This document shows positions 53,519 to 64,000 of a stretch of DNA of 64,000 nucleotides, piece by piece. Position numbers and translations under genes: made by a program. The stretch is from Microbotryomycetes sp. JL201 (lineage: Eukaryota > Basidiomycota > Microbotryomycetes). Under the pieces are notes generated by a model, which had not been told where the DNA came from, did no database searches, and worked only from the letters and a program-made list of their open reading frames with translations. The DNA is taken from positions 310,001 through 374,000 of the forward strand of contig JAQYUZ010000005.1 in assembly GCA_033819885.1 (NCBI GenBank), in the 5' to 3' direction. Numbering within the stretch: the stretch's first letter is position 1; the number at the start of each line of letters is the position of its first letter.

Positions 53519-55756
53519 ATGGCAGCTGCACGTGATCCAGTCACGTGTGCACCGACCATGACGCTTCTGCCTGCGGCCAAACTTTCGCCAAAGCTCGGAC
53601 CTCTCGCGTTGGACGAAGGCTCGCTCGACGCCGGCATCGACGACAGCGTCTGGGCCATCGACGTGCTGCAGTCAGCGAAATTCGCCGACCAGGCTGCACG
53701 CACCAATCAATTCGCCGCGCGGCCACCGCTTGCTGCGGAACGATCGCGATTGAATCTGGCACCGTCAAGTCCCGCAGAGTCGGTGCAGGGCCATGTGCAC
53801 GCCCAAGACATGAGCCTGTCGCTGTCGTCAATGTCTTCCACCATGGGCGACGTGCCATCGCTCGTCTCGTCAACCACGTCCGAATCAAGTCCGAGCTCGT
53901 CCTCGTTCTCGCCCGATCGCAGTCGCCAAGACTCGCACTCGCTTCAACACAGACGGAGGCAATCAAACTCGCGCTCGTTGCTGCCGTCGGCCGATCTATC
54001 AAGTCCTGCGCGATCCGCAACGTCCTTTCTCACACCGGCACCGGCGGTCTCGCCCGTTGGCTATACTCACCGCACCGAACCGAGCTGGTTCGCAGAGCAA
54101 CAGTCGACGCTCTTGGACCAAGCTACATATGCGCAATCCGGACCATCGCCGTCGACGCCACCGCGTGTCCGCGCAGTCGATGGCTCGCACTTGTCAATCA
54201 CTCCTCGAGCACTCGCCGCCACAAGTGAGCCTTAGCGTTTGCAACGCGCCGCGCGAGTCATCTGACACATGATCTTGCTAGGCCACATGTATAGGTCTCC
54301 GTCGGCGCACTCGGTCGCGTCGTCACCGACAGCGTCACCTTTCATTTCTGCCCAGGCGCCACCCATGATGTCAAGCCACTCTATGCAAGCCGGCCTTTCG
54401 CAAATGTCATCCGCCTCTTACGTGTCATCGCTGAGCTCGAGCGCTCTGAATGGCAGTGGCTTGGCCGCATTCGACACGCCGAGCCGAGCTCGATTCTCCC
54501 GAATGGCCATAAACGAAGCTCGGGAAGGTTCTTCACCGGCTACAGATTCCGATGCTGTACCTTATTTGCTCCAATCTGCAATCCCGCTTGCAGATCTGGC
54601 TGAAGGTGCCGTTCCTGTACAGCTCGAGGCAACGAAAGAAATGGAGCAGCTGCTCGATGAACTGGGACAGTATTTGCCAGCAGACTCGGTGCGTGATCAC
54701 CTTTTGCCGCCAAGACCGCCGGCACCTCAGCACACAGTCTCTGCACCGCCAGCGCAGACAAGCAACACGATCGAGATCAACGGAGTCTCACTTGCGCCTG
54801 AAGATTTGGCGCTTCTCGACGGCACCGACTTTAACGAGCCTGTGCGACAGTATCCATCGTCAGCGCCGCCGTGGCAAACGACTTTCGACATACGGCCACC
54901 GGCGACGCCCCCTCCTCATCGCGCAGTCTCGCGCCAGTCGCACTTTGTCATACCGCACCCACATGCGCCTGCCTTCCCAGCGCAGCGAGCATACGTGCCT
55001 CACGCGGTTGCTGCTCGACCCGCCACGTACCACGAGTCATCGTCGTCCTATCACTCAGTGCCGACGCAGATCTCGGGTCAGCGCCGGCGACGCTCGTCCA
55101 TTGATTTCACCCGTGTTTCTCTTCAAGCACCCGAACCAGACGTGCGACAACGGTCAACTTCGGCGAACCCAGAGAGGCAACTGACCGAGACGTACGCGTA
55201 CGAGCAAACTTTTAGGATCCCTCGGCCTCAATCACACTACGGCAGCTTTGACCAGCCCACATACGATGGCTATCAGTTTCCAGATGGCACGCCAACGACT
55301 CCGAGACGATATGCTCGTGTGCCCGCCCGCCAAACGTATTCACCAGCTTCCTCAAGAGGTCAGCCGCAGTACGACTCTCCGCAATTCATGCCGCCCGTTA
55401 GAGCAGTGCCGACCGAACTCATTCTGACGAGATCACTTTCGGCTCGAGCAAGTCCAGCTCAGAATACCTTTGCCGTGTCGCCACGTCGAGGGACAAGGTC
55501 GCCCGCCAAGCCTAGTGTACTTCGGCGCAACAACCAAGATGCTGACAGTTCAGTCCACCAACCTGAAGCGCAAAATACGTCTTCACCAACAAAGCCGCGA
55601 CAGAGCAACAATGGTGGAGGTGTCATGTTTGTCAATTACTCTGCGCAGGACAAGAAAAAGCTTTTGAACGGAGTGGCGCCGAGTGGCAGTTCAAAACGTC
55701 GGCGCGAAGCAGAGGCGGCAGCGGCGGCGGCGGCCGAAACACACGACCCTTTCTGA
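53519..55756 (+). CDS. Ser/Pro-rich protein with conserved basic C-terminal tail
   Basis: Two exons, 53519-54224 and 54282-55756, give 726 residues; a second in-frame ATG (53558, MTLLPAAKLSPK) is an equally good start. Most of the protein is disordered, rich in Ser, Pro, Thr and Gln with many SP/TP sites. One ordered-looking helix is VQLEATKEMEQLLDELGQYL, followed by NTIEINGVSLAPEDLALLDG. The tail VMFVNYSAQDKKKLLNGVAP, then SGSSKRRREAEAAA, looks like a conserved motif with a nuclear-localisation-like basic patch, and I think I have seen similar tails in other fungal regulators. I do not recognise the protein. A nuclear regulatory role is a guess from composition and tail only. Confidence 0.7.
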
Positions 55757-55921
55757 TCACTATGAGTCTGCTGAATCAGTCTCGACTCTTTCCCAACATC
55801 CCTCCGATTTTGTTCCTAGAAGCTCGCAATATATCGCATAGAAGCCTCGTTCATTCGTTACACGTTCATGCCCTGCATTTTCCAACATTCATTACGTACG
55901 AATAAATGATGTCGCGCAAGG

Positions 55922-58276
55922 CTAGTCCTCTTCCTCTTTGACCTCTGACTTTGCCATGTCCCACAAGCCTTCGAGTTTTGGTCCGAGCGTTTCTTTGACA
56001 GAAGCATCCGAGGGACAATTGGCATTCCTAATCGTATTGAAAACACGCTCACGATGTTGGCCTTCCCATATCAACGTGCAATAATTGTCCGCGAGACTTT
56101 GAGGTTGTTCCAAACTAGATTCGCCGACGTCTACGCCTATTGGACCGCCGTTTGGCGCAGTCGACGTCGACGGTTGTGCCGTGTCGTCATCGTCGTCACC
56201 AGCCGCTGCACCTGCATTGCCGCCTCTAGACTGCGCCTCTTCTGTCCAGTTGATTCGGTTCAACATCAAGTGCCGGTAATGCTTCAAAGCCTTTGCTCCA
56301 CCTTCCACGACGACCAAACAAAACTTTGGATTGTGACAAATCACACCCGTCAAATGATCATCAATCGCATTCTTTTTGACTTTGAATTTGTGAGCCGGAT
56401 CAGACAAGTATTTGACTTTGAAAGCCAAAACGCCAATGCCTTTCGCCGCATCGGCTTCGTACTTGGATTCCGTCTTTAACCGACGTTCTTCGTCTGTCAA
56501 TTTGCGTTCGTTGTTCATCTTCAAGTGTTGACGTTCGCGGGCGACCATCTCGCGTTTGACTCGAGCTTCAACCTTTGTCGGGTCGTTTACCGCCTCGTTC
56601 GTCAATACCCTCATCATGTTGGATAGTTTCACTGCAAAAGTGAGGGAACAAGTGAATATCAAGGCGCGACTTGACCGAGACTGACAGGCAAGGAAGCTGA
56701 CCTTTTGGCGGATCCGGCGGCAGCAAACCGAGTTTGACACGGTCCTGCTTGTCCTTGAGTTCTGCCATCCTGCGTTGCCTTCTCATCTTTTTCATCTCCT
56801 TCTTTGTCAGGAACAATGGCTTGGACTCGATCTTGATCTTGTCCTGTGGAGCTGGGATTTGAATCGGGTGCTGCACATAGATGGTAATGTTGCCAGACTT
56901 TTCGAGGTGTTCCTGAGTAAAAGAATCGTACTTGTCGCCGGGCACGAATGGTGCGTCCCACCATTCTATTTCAGGTGGCGGCGGTCGCTGCAAAGTTGTC
57001 ACACACAGATTAGGTCAGATCGCACCGCGAGAGTTCAAGCTCCACCCATAAGACTCGCCTTGACCAATTTCGCTTGGTCTTCAAGTTCACTCTCAAGACC
57101 TGCTTTCCTTGCACTCTCGAGAATTCGCTTCTTCAGCTCTTCCATCCTCGCCTCGGCGCGCATTGCCTCTCCCATTTTGACGAATTTGCCGCGCTGGTTG
57201 AACTTGAGCGTCGATCGCTCGTGTCCTCGACCCATATGGCTCTTGCCTGTCGCTCCCGCTGATCCGTATCCCAGCCTGGGATCAAAGAAAGGCGTATCCG
57301 CGATAGACTCGTCTTTCGTGGGAGCTGGCGCGGCGACCAATTTTGGTTGAGGAGTTGGCATGCGAGCGTTTGCCTTGGCCGTCGAAAACTTTGGTGCCAT
57401 CGGTTTGTAGCGGTCTTTTTTCGACTGAGCTGCAGGCATGGCATTGTCCATCAGGAGCGGATGAGCAGCCGTCGTCAGACCACCTCGTCCAACGATGGCC
57501 GGGTCGAGCACGGGATCGTTCTTTTTCTGAAGGGGCTGAGGCTGCCAGCACAAAGGGCCTTCAGTTCAGTGGTTTCGAGTTAAATCACAGAGACAACGCA
57601 CCAAGTACGGATTGACGGTCGTCATGGCAGCGCGTTTCTTTGCCTGCATGCTCTCTACCAGCCGTCTCGCATCTGCTACCTTTTTAGCCAAATCTGGGTC
57701 CAGGTTTGGTTGGGGCAGCCCAGGCGCGGCCGTTTTAGGCGGTGGTGGTGGAGCAGCTGACGAAGGAGGAGGTGGCGGCGGCGGAGCGGAGCTCGGTAGC
57801 GATGGGGCTGCTCCCGCCTTTAATTTCTGCATGGCAGCCAGTTTCGCTTGAATTTCGGCTCGTTTGGCTGCAATGTCGATCGACATGGGCGCGGCGGGCG
57901 GTTGAGGTGCAGCGTCGCTCGGTGCGGCGGCCGACATGTGCGGCGGCAGGAACGACGGCGCTGCCTTCTGCAGGCGCAACACAGTGTCATGACGGGTTGT
58001 CAGTCAGTAAAGGAGTGCGATGCGGGGTTTGTGGCAGCGCAGGCGCAACTGACGTTTGTGCTGGCGCACGCGCAGCCAGTCACATGAGCAAAGAAACACG
58101 AGAGAACAGAGTCAGCAACAGTGTTTGGGCGATCAAAGATGCAATACATCGGTAGTTCGAAGCAGATGTGCCAACTCCGACGTAGGGACTCACGCCTTGA
58201 GCTTCTTTGGTTTGGGCGAGCCATCGTCTTCGTCTGGCTCGCCAAACACGTTCATCCCACGCTTTCGGTCGCTCAT
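55922..58276 (-). CDS. PRP3: U4/U6 snRNP splicing factor Prp3
   Basis: Six exons (58276-58194, 58060-58054, 57967-57602, 57541-57059, 56987-56702, 56631-55922) give 644 residues. Prp3 holds the U4/U6 duplex in the tri-snRNP. The N-terminus MSDRKRGMNVFGEPDEDDGS is short and charged, then a Pro-rich segment, then the PRP3 domain: PPPEIEWWDAPFVPGDKYDS, HPIQIPAPQDK, LTKKEMKKMRRQRRMAELKD and KLSNMMRVLTNEAVNDPTKV. The C-terminal ferredoxin-like domain includes HNPKFCLVVVEGGAKALKHY. A 7-nt exon (58054-58060, CACAAAC) is needed to keep frame between exons 1 and 3. The intron 56988-57058 has a GC donor (GCGAGT). The start is 100 bp from the divergent RCC1 gene. Confidence 0.9.
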
Positions 58277-58376
58277 CGTGTCGCGGCCGATCCCCGCTCG
58301 GTGAGGCGCGAAGTGCAAAGGTCGTGAAGCCGGGCAATCGCCCTTTGGACTCCTGACGCGCGCTCGCCTGTGATGC
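58277..58376. promoter_or_regulatory. 100-bp bidirectional promoter, PRP3/RCC1-like
   Basis: Only 100 bp separate two divergent start codons, so the two genes must share a minimal promoter or have transcripts overlapping at their 5' ends. Confidence 0.5.
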
Positions 58377-59461
58377 ATGCCTCGATTGTACGCGTACGGC
58401 TCCACGTCTCTTGCAGCTCTCGAAGATACTCTGGCGGAGCATGACGACTTGCGAGACAATACAACTCTGACGCTCGTCGATTCTGATTGCGAGCTTGTCG
58501 CCGCGAGCTGGACACAGCTGATCACGCGTGCGTCAGTGAACAGACTCTCGTGCATGTGCACGCTTACCCATGATGACGGCGCGAACCAGGGTCGAGCGAT
58601 GGCACTTTGCGCTGCAGAGGCCCGAGCGCGCTCACTTTTTCTGCCGAATCGGACTCGACGACGCATTACCTGGGACACGACAGCTTCGAACATTGGCTCG
58701 ATACAAACACAGGTCTTGTGATCTCACGTGACTCGAGACAGAGCCGAGATCATTTTAGCTTGATCGCGACGAATGCCCGTGGCGAATTCCTGGGAGTGCT
58801 CGCGGACGACTTTGCCGGTCTGAAACTGTACCCGACTGCTAGCTCACTCCTCGAACACGATCCACCTCCGTCAACGCTAGCCGTTCCGTTTGCCATCAAC
58901 GACTATGTCGTGTCCATCACGGCAGGGGCTAGTCACTTTGTGCTCTTGACTTCAACCGGAGCAGTCTACACCCTCGGCGACAATCGCTTTTCCCAGCTTG
59001 GTATCCCCGCACACACCAACGTCGATCCTCGCACGCTTGTCCGCGTCGAAATCTTTGACGGGCTGCCTTCGCCTGTCACTTCGATCGCAAGCGGCGATTT
59101 TCACAATGTCGTGCTCACGAAGGACGGCGACGCCTACGCGTTCGGCAGTGATAAATTTGGTCAATGCGGAGGATTTGCAGACTCTGACGGTTTGCCACAG
59201 TTGCTCGAGCTTGGGCGAGACGTTGATGATGAACCGGTGGTCACGAAAATCGCCTGCGGACCACGCCATACAATCATCTTGACGGACATGGGCATCTACG
59301 TTTCTGGTAGTAATGAGCACGGGCAGCTAGGTAGAAGCGTGTCGTCGAAAGTTGTTCGAGAGTTTGCGAGAAGCGAAAGTCTGTCAAGGGAAGGTAATGT
59401 GACAAACGTCTTGTGCACTCGGAATCGAACGTTTGTGGAGGTAGATCACGATCAAGAGTAA
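58377..59461 (+). CDS. RCC1-repeat protein
   Basis: Two exons, 58377-58527 and 58590-59461, give 340 residues. Beta-propeller of RCC1 type. Repeats visible: VSITAGASHFVLLTSTGAVY with TLGDNRFSQLG, SIASGDFHNVVLTKDGDAYA with FGSDKFGQCG, and KIACGPRHTIILTDMGIYVS with GSNEHGQLG. The N-terminal third (MPRLYAYGSTSLAALE onward) is more diverged but has the opening YAYGS blade. At 340 residues it is near the size of yeast Ats1-like proteins and shorter than a full seven-blade RCC1 GEF, so Ran exchange activity is not assured. Its stop is 35 bp from the TERT stop on the other strand. Confidence 0.85.
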
Positions 59462-59496
59462 TGTCAACAATGAACAAATGAAAGATACAGGAATAT

Positions 59497-62400
59497 TCAC
59501 ATGCCGACGCCGTCTACGAAATTGTTAGAACGGCAAGCGACGACAGAACCCAATTTGCGAGTCATGCCTGGAACACGCATCGCCGTACACTTCATCTCTT
59601 GCGCCAACTGCTGCAATACGGTTGACCAGGCTGCCGGCTTCTTGCTTAGCACGCGATGAAACGCGTGGAATCCGAGCCTGGCCAAAACCACACACAAAAT
59701 ATGAATGAACGTACGGACGCCGGAATAGCTACCGAGCGACGTACCAGAGAACGCATGGCCGCTTGACATCGCACCTAGCGCCGATGCGCTTCGCTTGCTT
59801 TGCGGTAACGCGGCTTTGCACGACGCCGTAATGAAAGCGGACAACTTGCCGCAATGTGTCTTGCAGAGTCTCGAAATCAGAAAATGTTTCCAAAGTTCCT
59901 AACGGCACGGCTACCACTCACTCATGAAAAACAAGGGTTGCTTTCTGGGATCTGCGCCCCAAACTTTGACGTATGCCTGAAACTTGAGAGCGAGAACCAG
60001 CAAGATTTGGTATGTCGTGCGGTAGACCGTCATGATCGAGTTGTAAGTCGTATCATTGTACATGACGTGTGCGCGAATCTTGACGGCGCTAATGATGCAT
60101 CGTCAGCGAACAGCTCGCAAAAGCATGAGACAAGTGAGAGACAAGTGAGACGTACTGCAGCATCGACTTGACGAATGAGCTTCCGGGCCGGCGGTAGTGT
60201 TGCACCGTGAGCTTGTCAGCGATGCCTGGGGTATCACACGAGGTCATCATGTGTGCACATATCGCTTGTGACCGACGGCTAGTAGCTCACCTCGCTGAAG
60301 ATTGGTTTCGAAATCGGCGCTGATGCTAAGCGTCTCTGGGTTGATTGTCAAACCGCACCAGGGGAAATCTGCCAGTCACCGTCCATTGTCAGAATGATCT
60401 GGTGCCGATGCGGACTATCGGATTGCGAACCTTTGCCTGGGGAGAGTGGCAGAACAAGTTCGCCAGGCTCCAAAGCGATGTCAAAGTTGGTCAGGCGCTT
60501 TTCATTCGAGATGGTGCAACCGTAGTCAGGCAGGCCTGAATGTCGAAAGAAGAGTCAATGATGAATACTTGCTGCCTAGAAGATAACCGACCCTGGCTCA
60601 TTGTGCTTAGAAATTCCATCGCGAGCGACTTCTTTGTCGTGATGAACAAAAAGTCATCGACGTATCGCATCAACAGCTGCAGCAGGCTTTCTCAGTCATA
60701 CACAGTAGAAGAAAACGAGACGGCTTACAGATTCCGGATCATTTGTAAATCCCAAATGTTCCTTCTCCATGTCGCCATAAAACAGACTGCACAGCAGGCT
60801 CGACAAGACTGATCCCTGTGGGATACCATCTTTTTGGCGCAATAGGTGCTTGCCAACACGGACCAGATTTGTCGAAATGTGCTCGCGCAAAAGTCGCAGA
60901 ACATCGTCTCGGTTGGCGGAAACTTGCCTGACCTGGACAGCGGATGATGATCAGCTCTCCTCGGGGTATGTCTTCGGAAAATGCAGAACCTACTTGGTCG
61001 ACTAAAAGCACATGGTGCAACTCGTCTGCCATTTTGGCCGCAGCTTCCGGGAAAGGCTGCACGTCGTCTGCGCTTACTTGACGTCAGCGAGAGGAAAGCA
61101 TGAGAACCGGGTGCAGCGTACTCGCGGCACTGGTAGTACGTCTGAACTGCCTCGATGGCTTGTGCATGATGGACGTTACCTGACCAAATTGTCGAATAGC
61201 ATACTCGGACTGCGATGGCGGTCTAAGTCAGCACCGGTACAACAGCCGATTTTTGGGCAACTCGCCTCTTCAAGTATAGTCTCCACAATTTCCAACATCT
61301 TGTCTTGCTTGATGGTGTCGTAGCAGGCTTGCGCATCTACTTTGACAAAGTATAGCTTTGGCCTGCAGAGCAAGCTTGATGAGCGCTGTCATTCGACGCA
61401 CTGAAGTGAGTCAACTTGCAGTGTCTCGTTGTCTGACAGCAATGACTCTTTGTAAGCCTTGAATTTTGAGTAAATTTCGTGCGGGCTAAGCACGAGCGAG
61501 CCGACGAGTTCTGGCTTGCGTTTCTGTCAAAAGCCAGTAGCTGAGTACACACTTGCTTCTCCATACAGACAAGACTGACTCTTTCAAATGTCAGCACGTC
61601 AAAGACGCTTTGCAAGATTTTGTTGATAGTCTTCCCGACCTCTAAGCGACCTTTCGGCTGTATGAGGTGTCGGCTCAGGCCCTGCCGGCGACGGTAGGAA
61701 GGGTAAACTTACACCAGTGACTAACGGTCTCCGAGCGAGATTGACGATCGGCCGCACACCAGTCGCTTTCGGCATCAGTCGGACAAACGAGACACCCAAA
61801 TCTCGTCCTTGCAAGACTTCTTTGACTTTCGACTGAGCGATCGCAGAGACATGTAAGCAGCGAGTCTATACGTACCGCATCACTGAACGTACTAGGGGAA
61901 TTTTTTCGAATGTGGTTTGGCCAAGACGCCGCATAAGCGGCTTGGTCAACTTTTCCCAATCGTCTTGACGGAAGAACAGAAACCGGTTTTGGGCGACGGA
62001 CGACTCGGTGATGTAGAAGCACGTCTGCCCTGCATTTCAGCGCGCGTCTGTCCCTTAAACTCACGAAGCACGTACTCGAAGCAGATTGATGAGGAAACCG
62101 TCAATGAACCAGAAAAGGAATTCATGCAGTAGCTCCAGGCGTCGAGACGCTTCCAATTTTGAAGGCCTCTGTTCACGATTCTTGGGGCTCGAATTCGAGC
62201 GCGGGCGCAACCAATCACAGTCGCTGACGCAGAACCCTTGAAGGACTGTGTGGACGGACATGAACTCGAATCGTCGGGATCGCAGCAGGGACTCGACATC
62301 TAGGCAATAGACGTGTCAGTTCCATTGCATTTTGATCTCGAGTTGGACTCACGACCCAGAATGACTTCAACATTAGCTGGTGAGCCCCAGAAATCCCTGG

Positions 62401-64000
62401 GAACGACCTCTGTCACAACGGCGCGCACGAAGCGGGTCACCTCGTAAGTCGAGCAAACGTAGTCATCGAACCGTGGCTTGGATTGAACTCGCGCTGCCGC
62501 CTCTTCGGCACCGTGTGGATGGATTAACGAGGGATGGCTCACTTCGAGGGAAACCTCGCCAGGCGATACCTGCGTCCGAGCTTGGAGTTGCGATGGCAAA
62601 TCCTTACGACAAACACACAAGTCAGTTTCCAGCAATACTAGAGGTCGCGCCTTTCGGAGTAGTCGCTCACAATGGTAGCGGTAGAGTGCATCTCAGCGAC
62701 TCCGGCCGTTTCCTTTGTCTGCAGGCTGTCAGTAGGCAATGGTTCCTGCTGCGACAAGCACACGTACTTTGCTTGGCGCGAGCTTGTCCAGGATTTTTCG
62801 ATAATTGCATCGACCGTGCAGTAAGATCATCTTGCTCAATATAGGCAGAACCCTGATCAACCGCTCAGGTGTCTTTGTCTGACCCAATTGCTGCAGACCA
62901 AAAAGGGGCTCAGTGCGTTGCCATCTTCGCTTCGATGCGCGGCAAGTCACCTTGATGTCATTGTCGCGATCGTCGTAGTCAGGTAAGATGTCGAACTTTG
63001 CGTTTGCTCGCCGCTCGGTGAAAACATTGTGCAGACCAAACTGCCGTGGGAAGACGTACTTTGCGAGATGACGAGCTGCAGCTTGCTTGCGTGTAGACTT
63101 TGAGCAATCCGCAACCGTTTTCGGAACGTCGAACAGGGCCGGCAGCCTCGTGAGTACATCTGTCGTGCTGCGTCAATACAGTTACCACATCCGATATTTT
63201 CGACTCAACGCTTGGTGCCAAAGCCGTACGACAGCTTTTGCTTTTGCTTCTCGCCATAATCCGCCCGAGCGTGAAATAGTCGGTGTTTGCTGAAGACGAC
63301 CTCGTTTGAAGTCCACCTGGGAACGGGGAAATGTTGAGCGTACTGAGGGATGGTTGGCAGGTGTACCTACAACGTTGCCGCTTTCCGCTTCTTCACGATC
63401 TTGCCCTCTACTCCGACCAAAGCCGTCGAGGCGACCGAGCTCCCATCCTGAGCCCTGGTCAGCGGCAAATCTCGGGATGAAGCCGCTAGACATGGTGGCT
63501 CAGAAGGCACACATACTGCTGTGGTGGTTGAAGGCGGTTGAGTGGATGTGAGTCCCTGCTCCACCTGCTTTCCCTTTCTGCTCCTTCTTGGTCCACGCCT
63601 TGTGCCATCAGCTCTCGTGCGTTTCTTCTTACTACTGCGACCCGTCCGCGCTTTGTGTAGTGCTCCGGCCGAGATGTCGAGGTCTAGCACGGGCTTGCCC
63701 GAGATTTGCATAAAACAAGCGTTCGCAAGTGCCACAAAAAGTGCAACATCAGGCGAGGACAGAAGATATATGATGGGTCCAGGTCCTGTCCTTTTATGTT
63801 CGACTCGATGTTGTCAGAGTACAGCCGAAAGCAGACCATTCTCAACGAACCTGCTGAGAAGTGTGAGCCAGGCTTTTGATGCGCGTAAATCATGCACGAT
63901 CGTGTTTGGCCGCTCGCACACGAGGTTGATGCCTCTCCCGGCGTTTAGGACAGCATCTCGGTCGTCAGACTGTCGCATGCTTGCCGCCGTTAGTTCTCGC
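59497..64000 (-). CDS. TERT: Telomerase reverse transcriptase (5' end beyond window)
   Basis: Twenty-three exons are visible, 1078 residues; the frame is open at the right edge. Exons: 64000-63837, 63785-63371, 63316-63210, 63159-62951, 62890-62768, 62718-62671, 62602-62353, 62299-62076, 62024-61893, 61832-61715, 61650-61580, 61514-61402, 61362-61266, 61209-61122, 61067-60994, 60932-60729, 60676-60592, 60535-60431, 60368-60291, 60225-60156, 60088-59922, 59859-59745, 59677-59497. Landmarks in order: VFPRQFGLHNVFTERR, RCNYRKIL, VTEVVPRDFWGSPANVEV, T motif FYITESSV, motifs 1-2 RLMPKATGVRPIVNLARR, motif A YFVKVDAQACYDTI, motif B' GIPQGSVLSSLLCSLFYGDM, motif C RYVDDFLFIT, motif D GLPDYGCTISNEK, motif E PWCGLTI. 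The catalytic Asp triad is present. One intron (61210-61265) has a GC donor. Confidence 0.96.

Overview
The window is nuclear DNA of an intron-dense fungus, most likely a basidiomycete. About 150 short introns (mostly 40-80 nt, donors GTRNGT or GC[AG]AGT, CTGAC/CTAAC-like branch sites, CAG/TAG acceptors) interrupt 26 genes. The gene set includes DASH subunit Dad1, TFIIH subunits, Yak1, Mam3, Rch1 and telomerase. Genes are packed on both strands with little spacing. A compact pucciniomycotine yeast-like genome such as Mixia would fit, but the species is inference. I built the exon models by hand. Apart from a few 5' ends flagged below, exon lengths sum to whole codons and the joins restore family motifs.

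Layout. 0-10.8 kb: bZIP factor (-, runs off the left edge), multi-pass membrane protein, RCH1-type bile-acid/Na+ symporter-fold protein, VPS53 (GARP complex), small GPI-type secreted protein. 11-20 kb, all minus strand: SEC61 translocon channel, secreted M43 metalloprotease A, four-TM protein, membrane-anchored spermidine-synthase-like protein, another multi-pass protein. 20.5-27.6 kb is a cell-cycle/transcription block: CDH1, DAD1, cyclin H (CCL1) and TFB1, the last two being TFIIH subunits placed tail to tail. 27.8-43.3 kb, all plus strand: YAK1 kinase, NADPH-P450 reductase, a two-[2Fe-2S]-domain fusion, PlsB-type glycerol-3-phosphate acyltransferase, MAM3.

44-50.3 kb holds three more secreted M43 metalloproteases (B, C, D) on the plus strand. 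Two oppositely oriented, decayed Ty3/gypsy pol pieces follow at about 51.2-53.2 kb. The right end has a Ser/Pro-rich unknown, PRP3, an RCC1-repeat protein and the 3' 23 exons of telomerase reverse transcriptase (-, runs off the right edge).

No single operon-like system stands out. The most unusual signals are: (1) many GC-AG introns (nine, all GCAAGT or GCGAGT donors, roughly 6% of introns); (2) very small exons (7, 7, 13, 14, 17 and 18 nt), including two that carry the zinc-binding motif of protease A; (3) introns at the first zinc-ligand His codon lying in three different phases in three M43 paralogs; (4) a protein fusing an Apd1/Aim32-type CCHH [2Fe-2S] domain to an adrenodoxin-type ferredoxin. 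No tRNA, rRNA or CRISPR was recognised.
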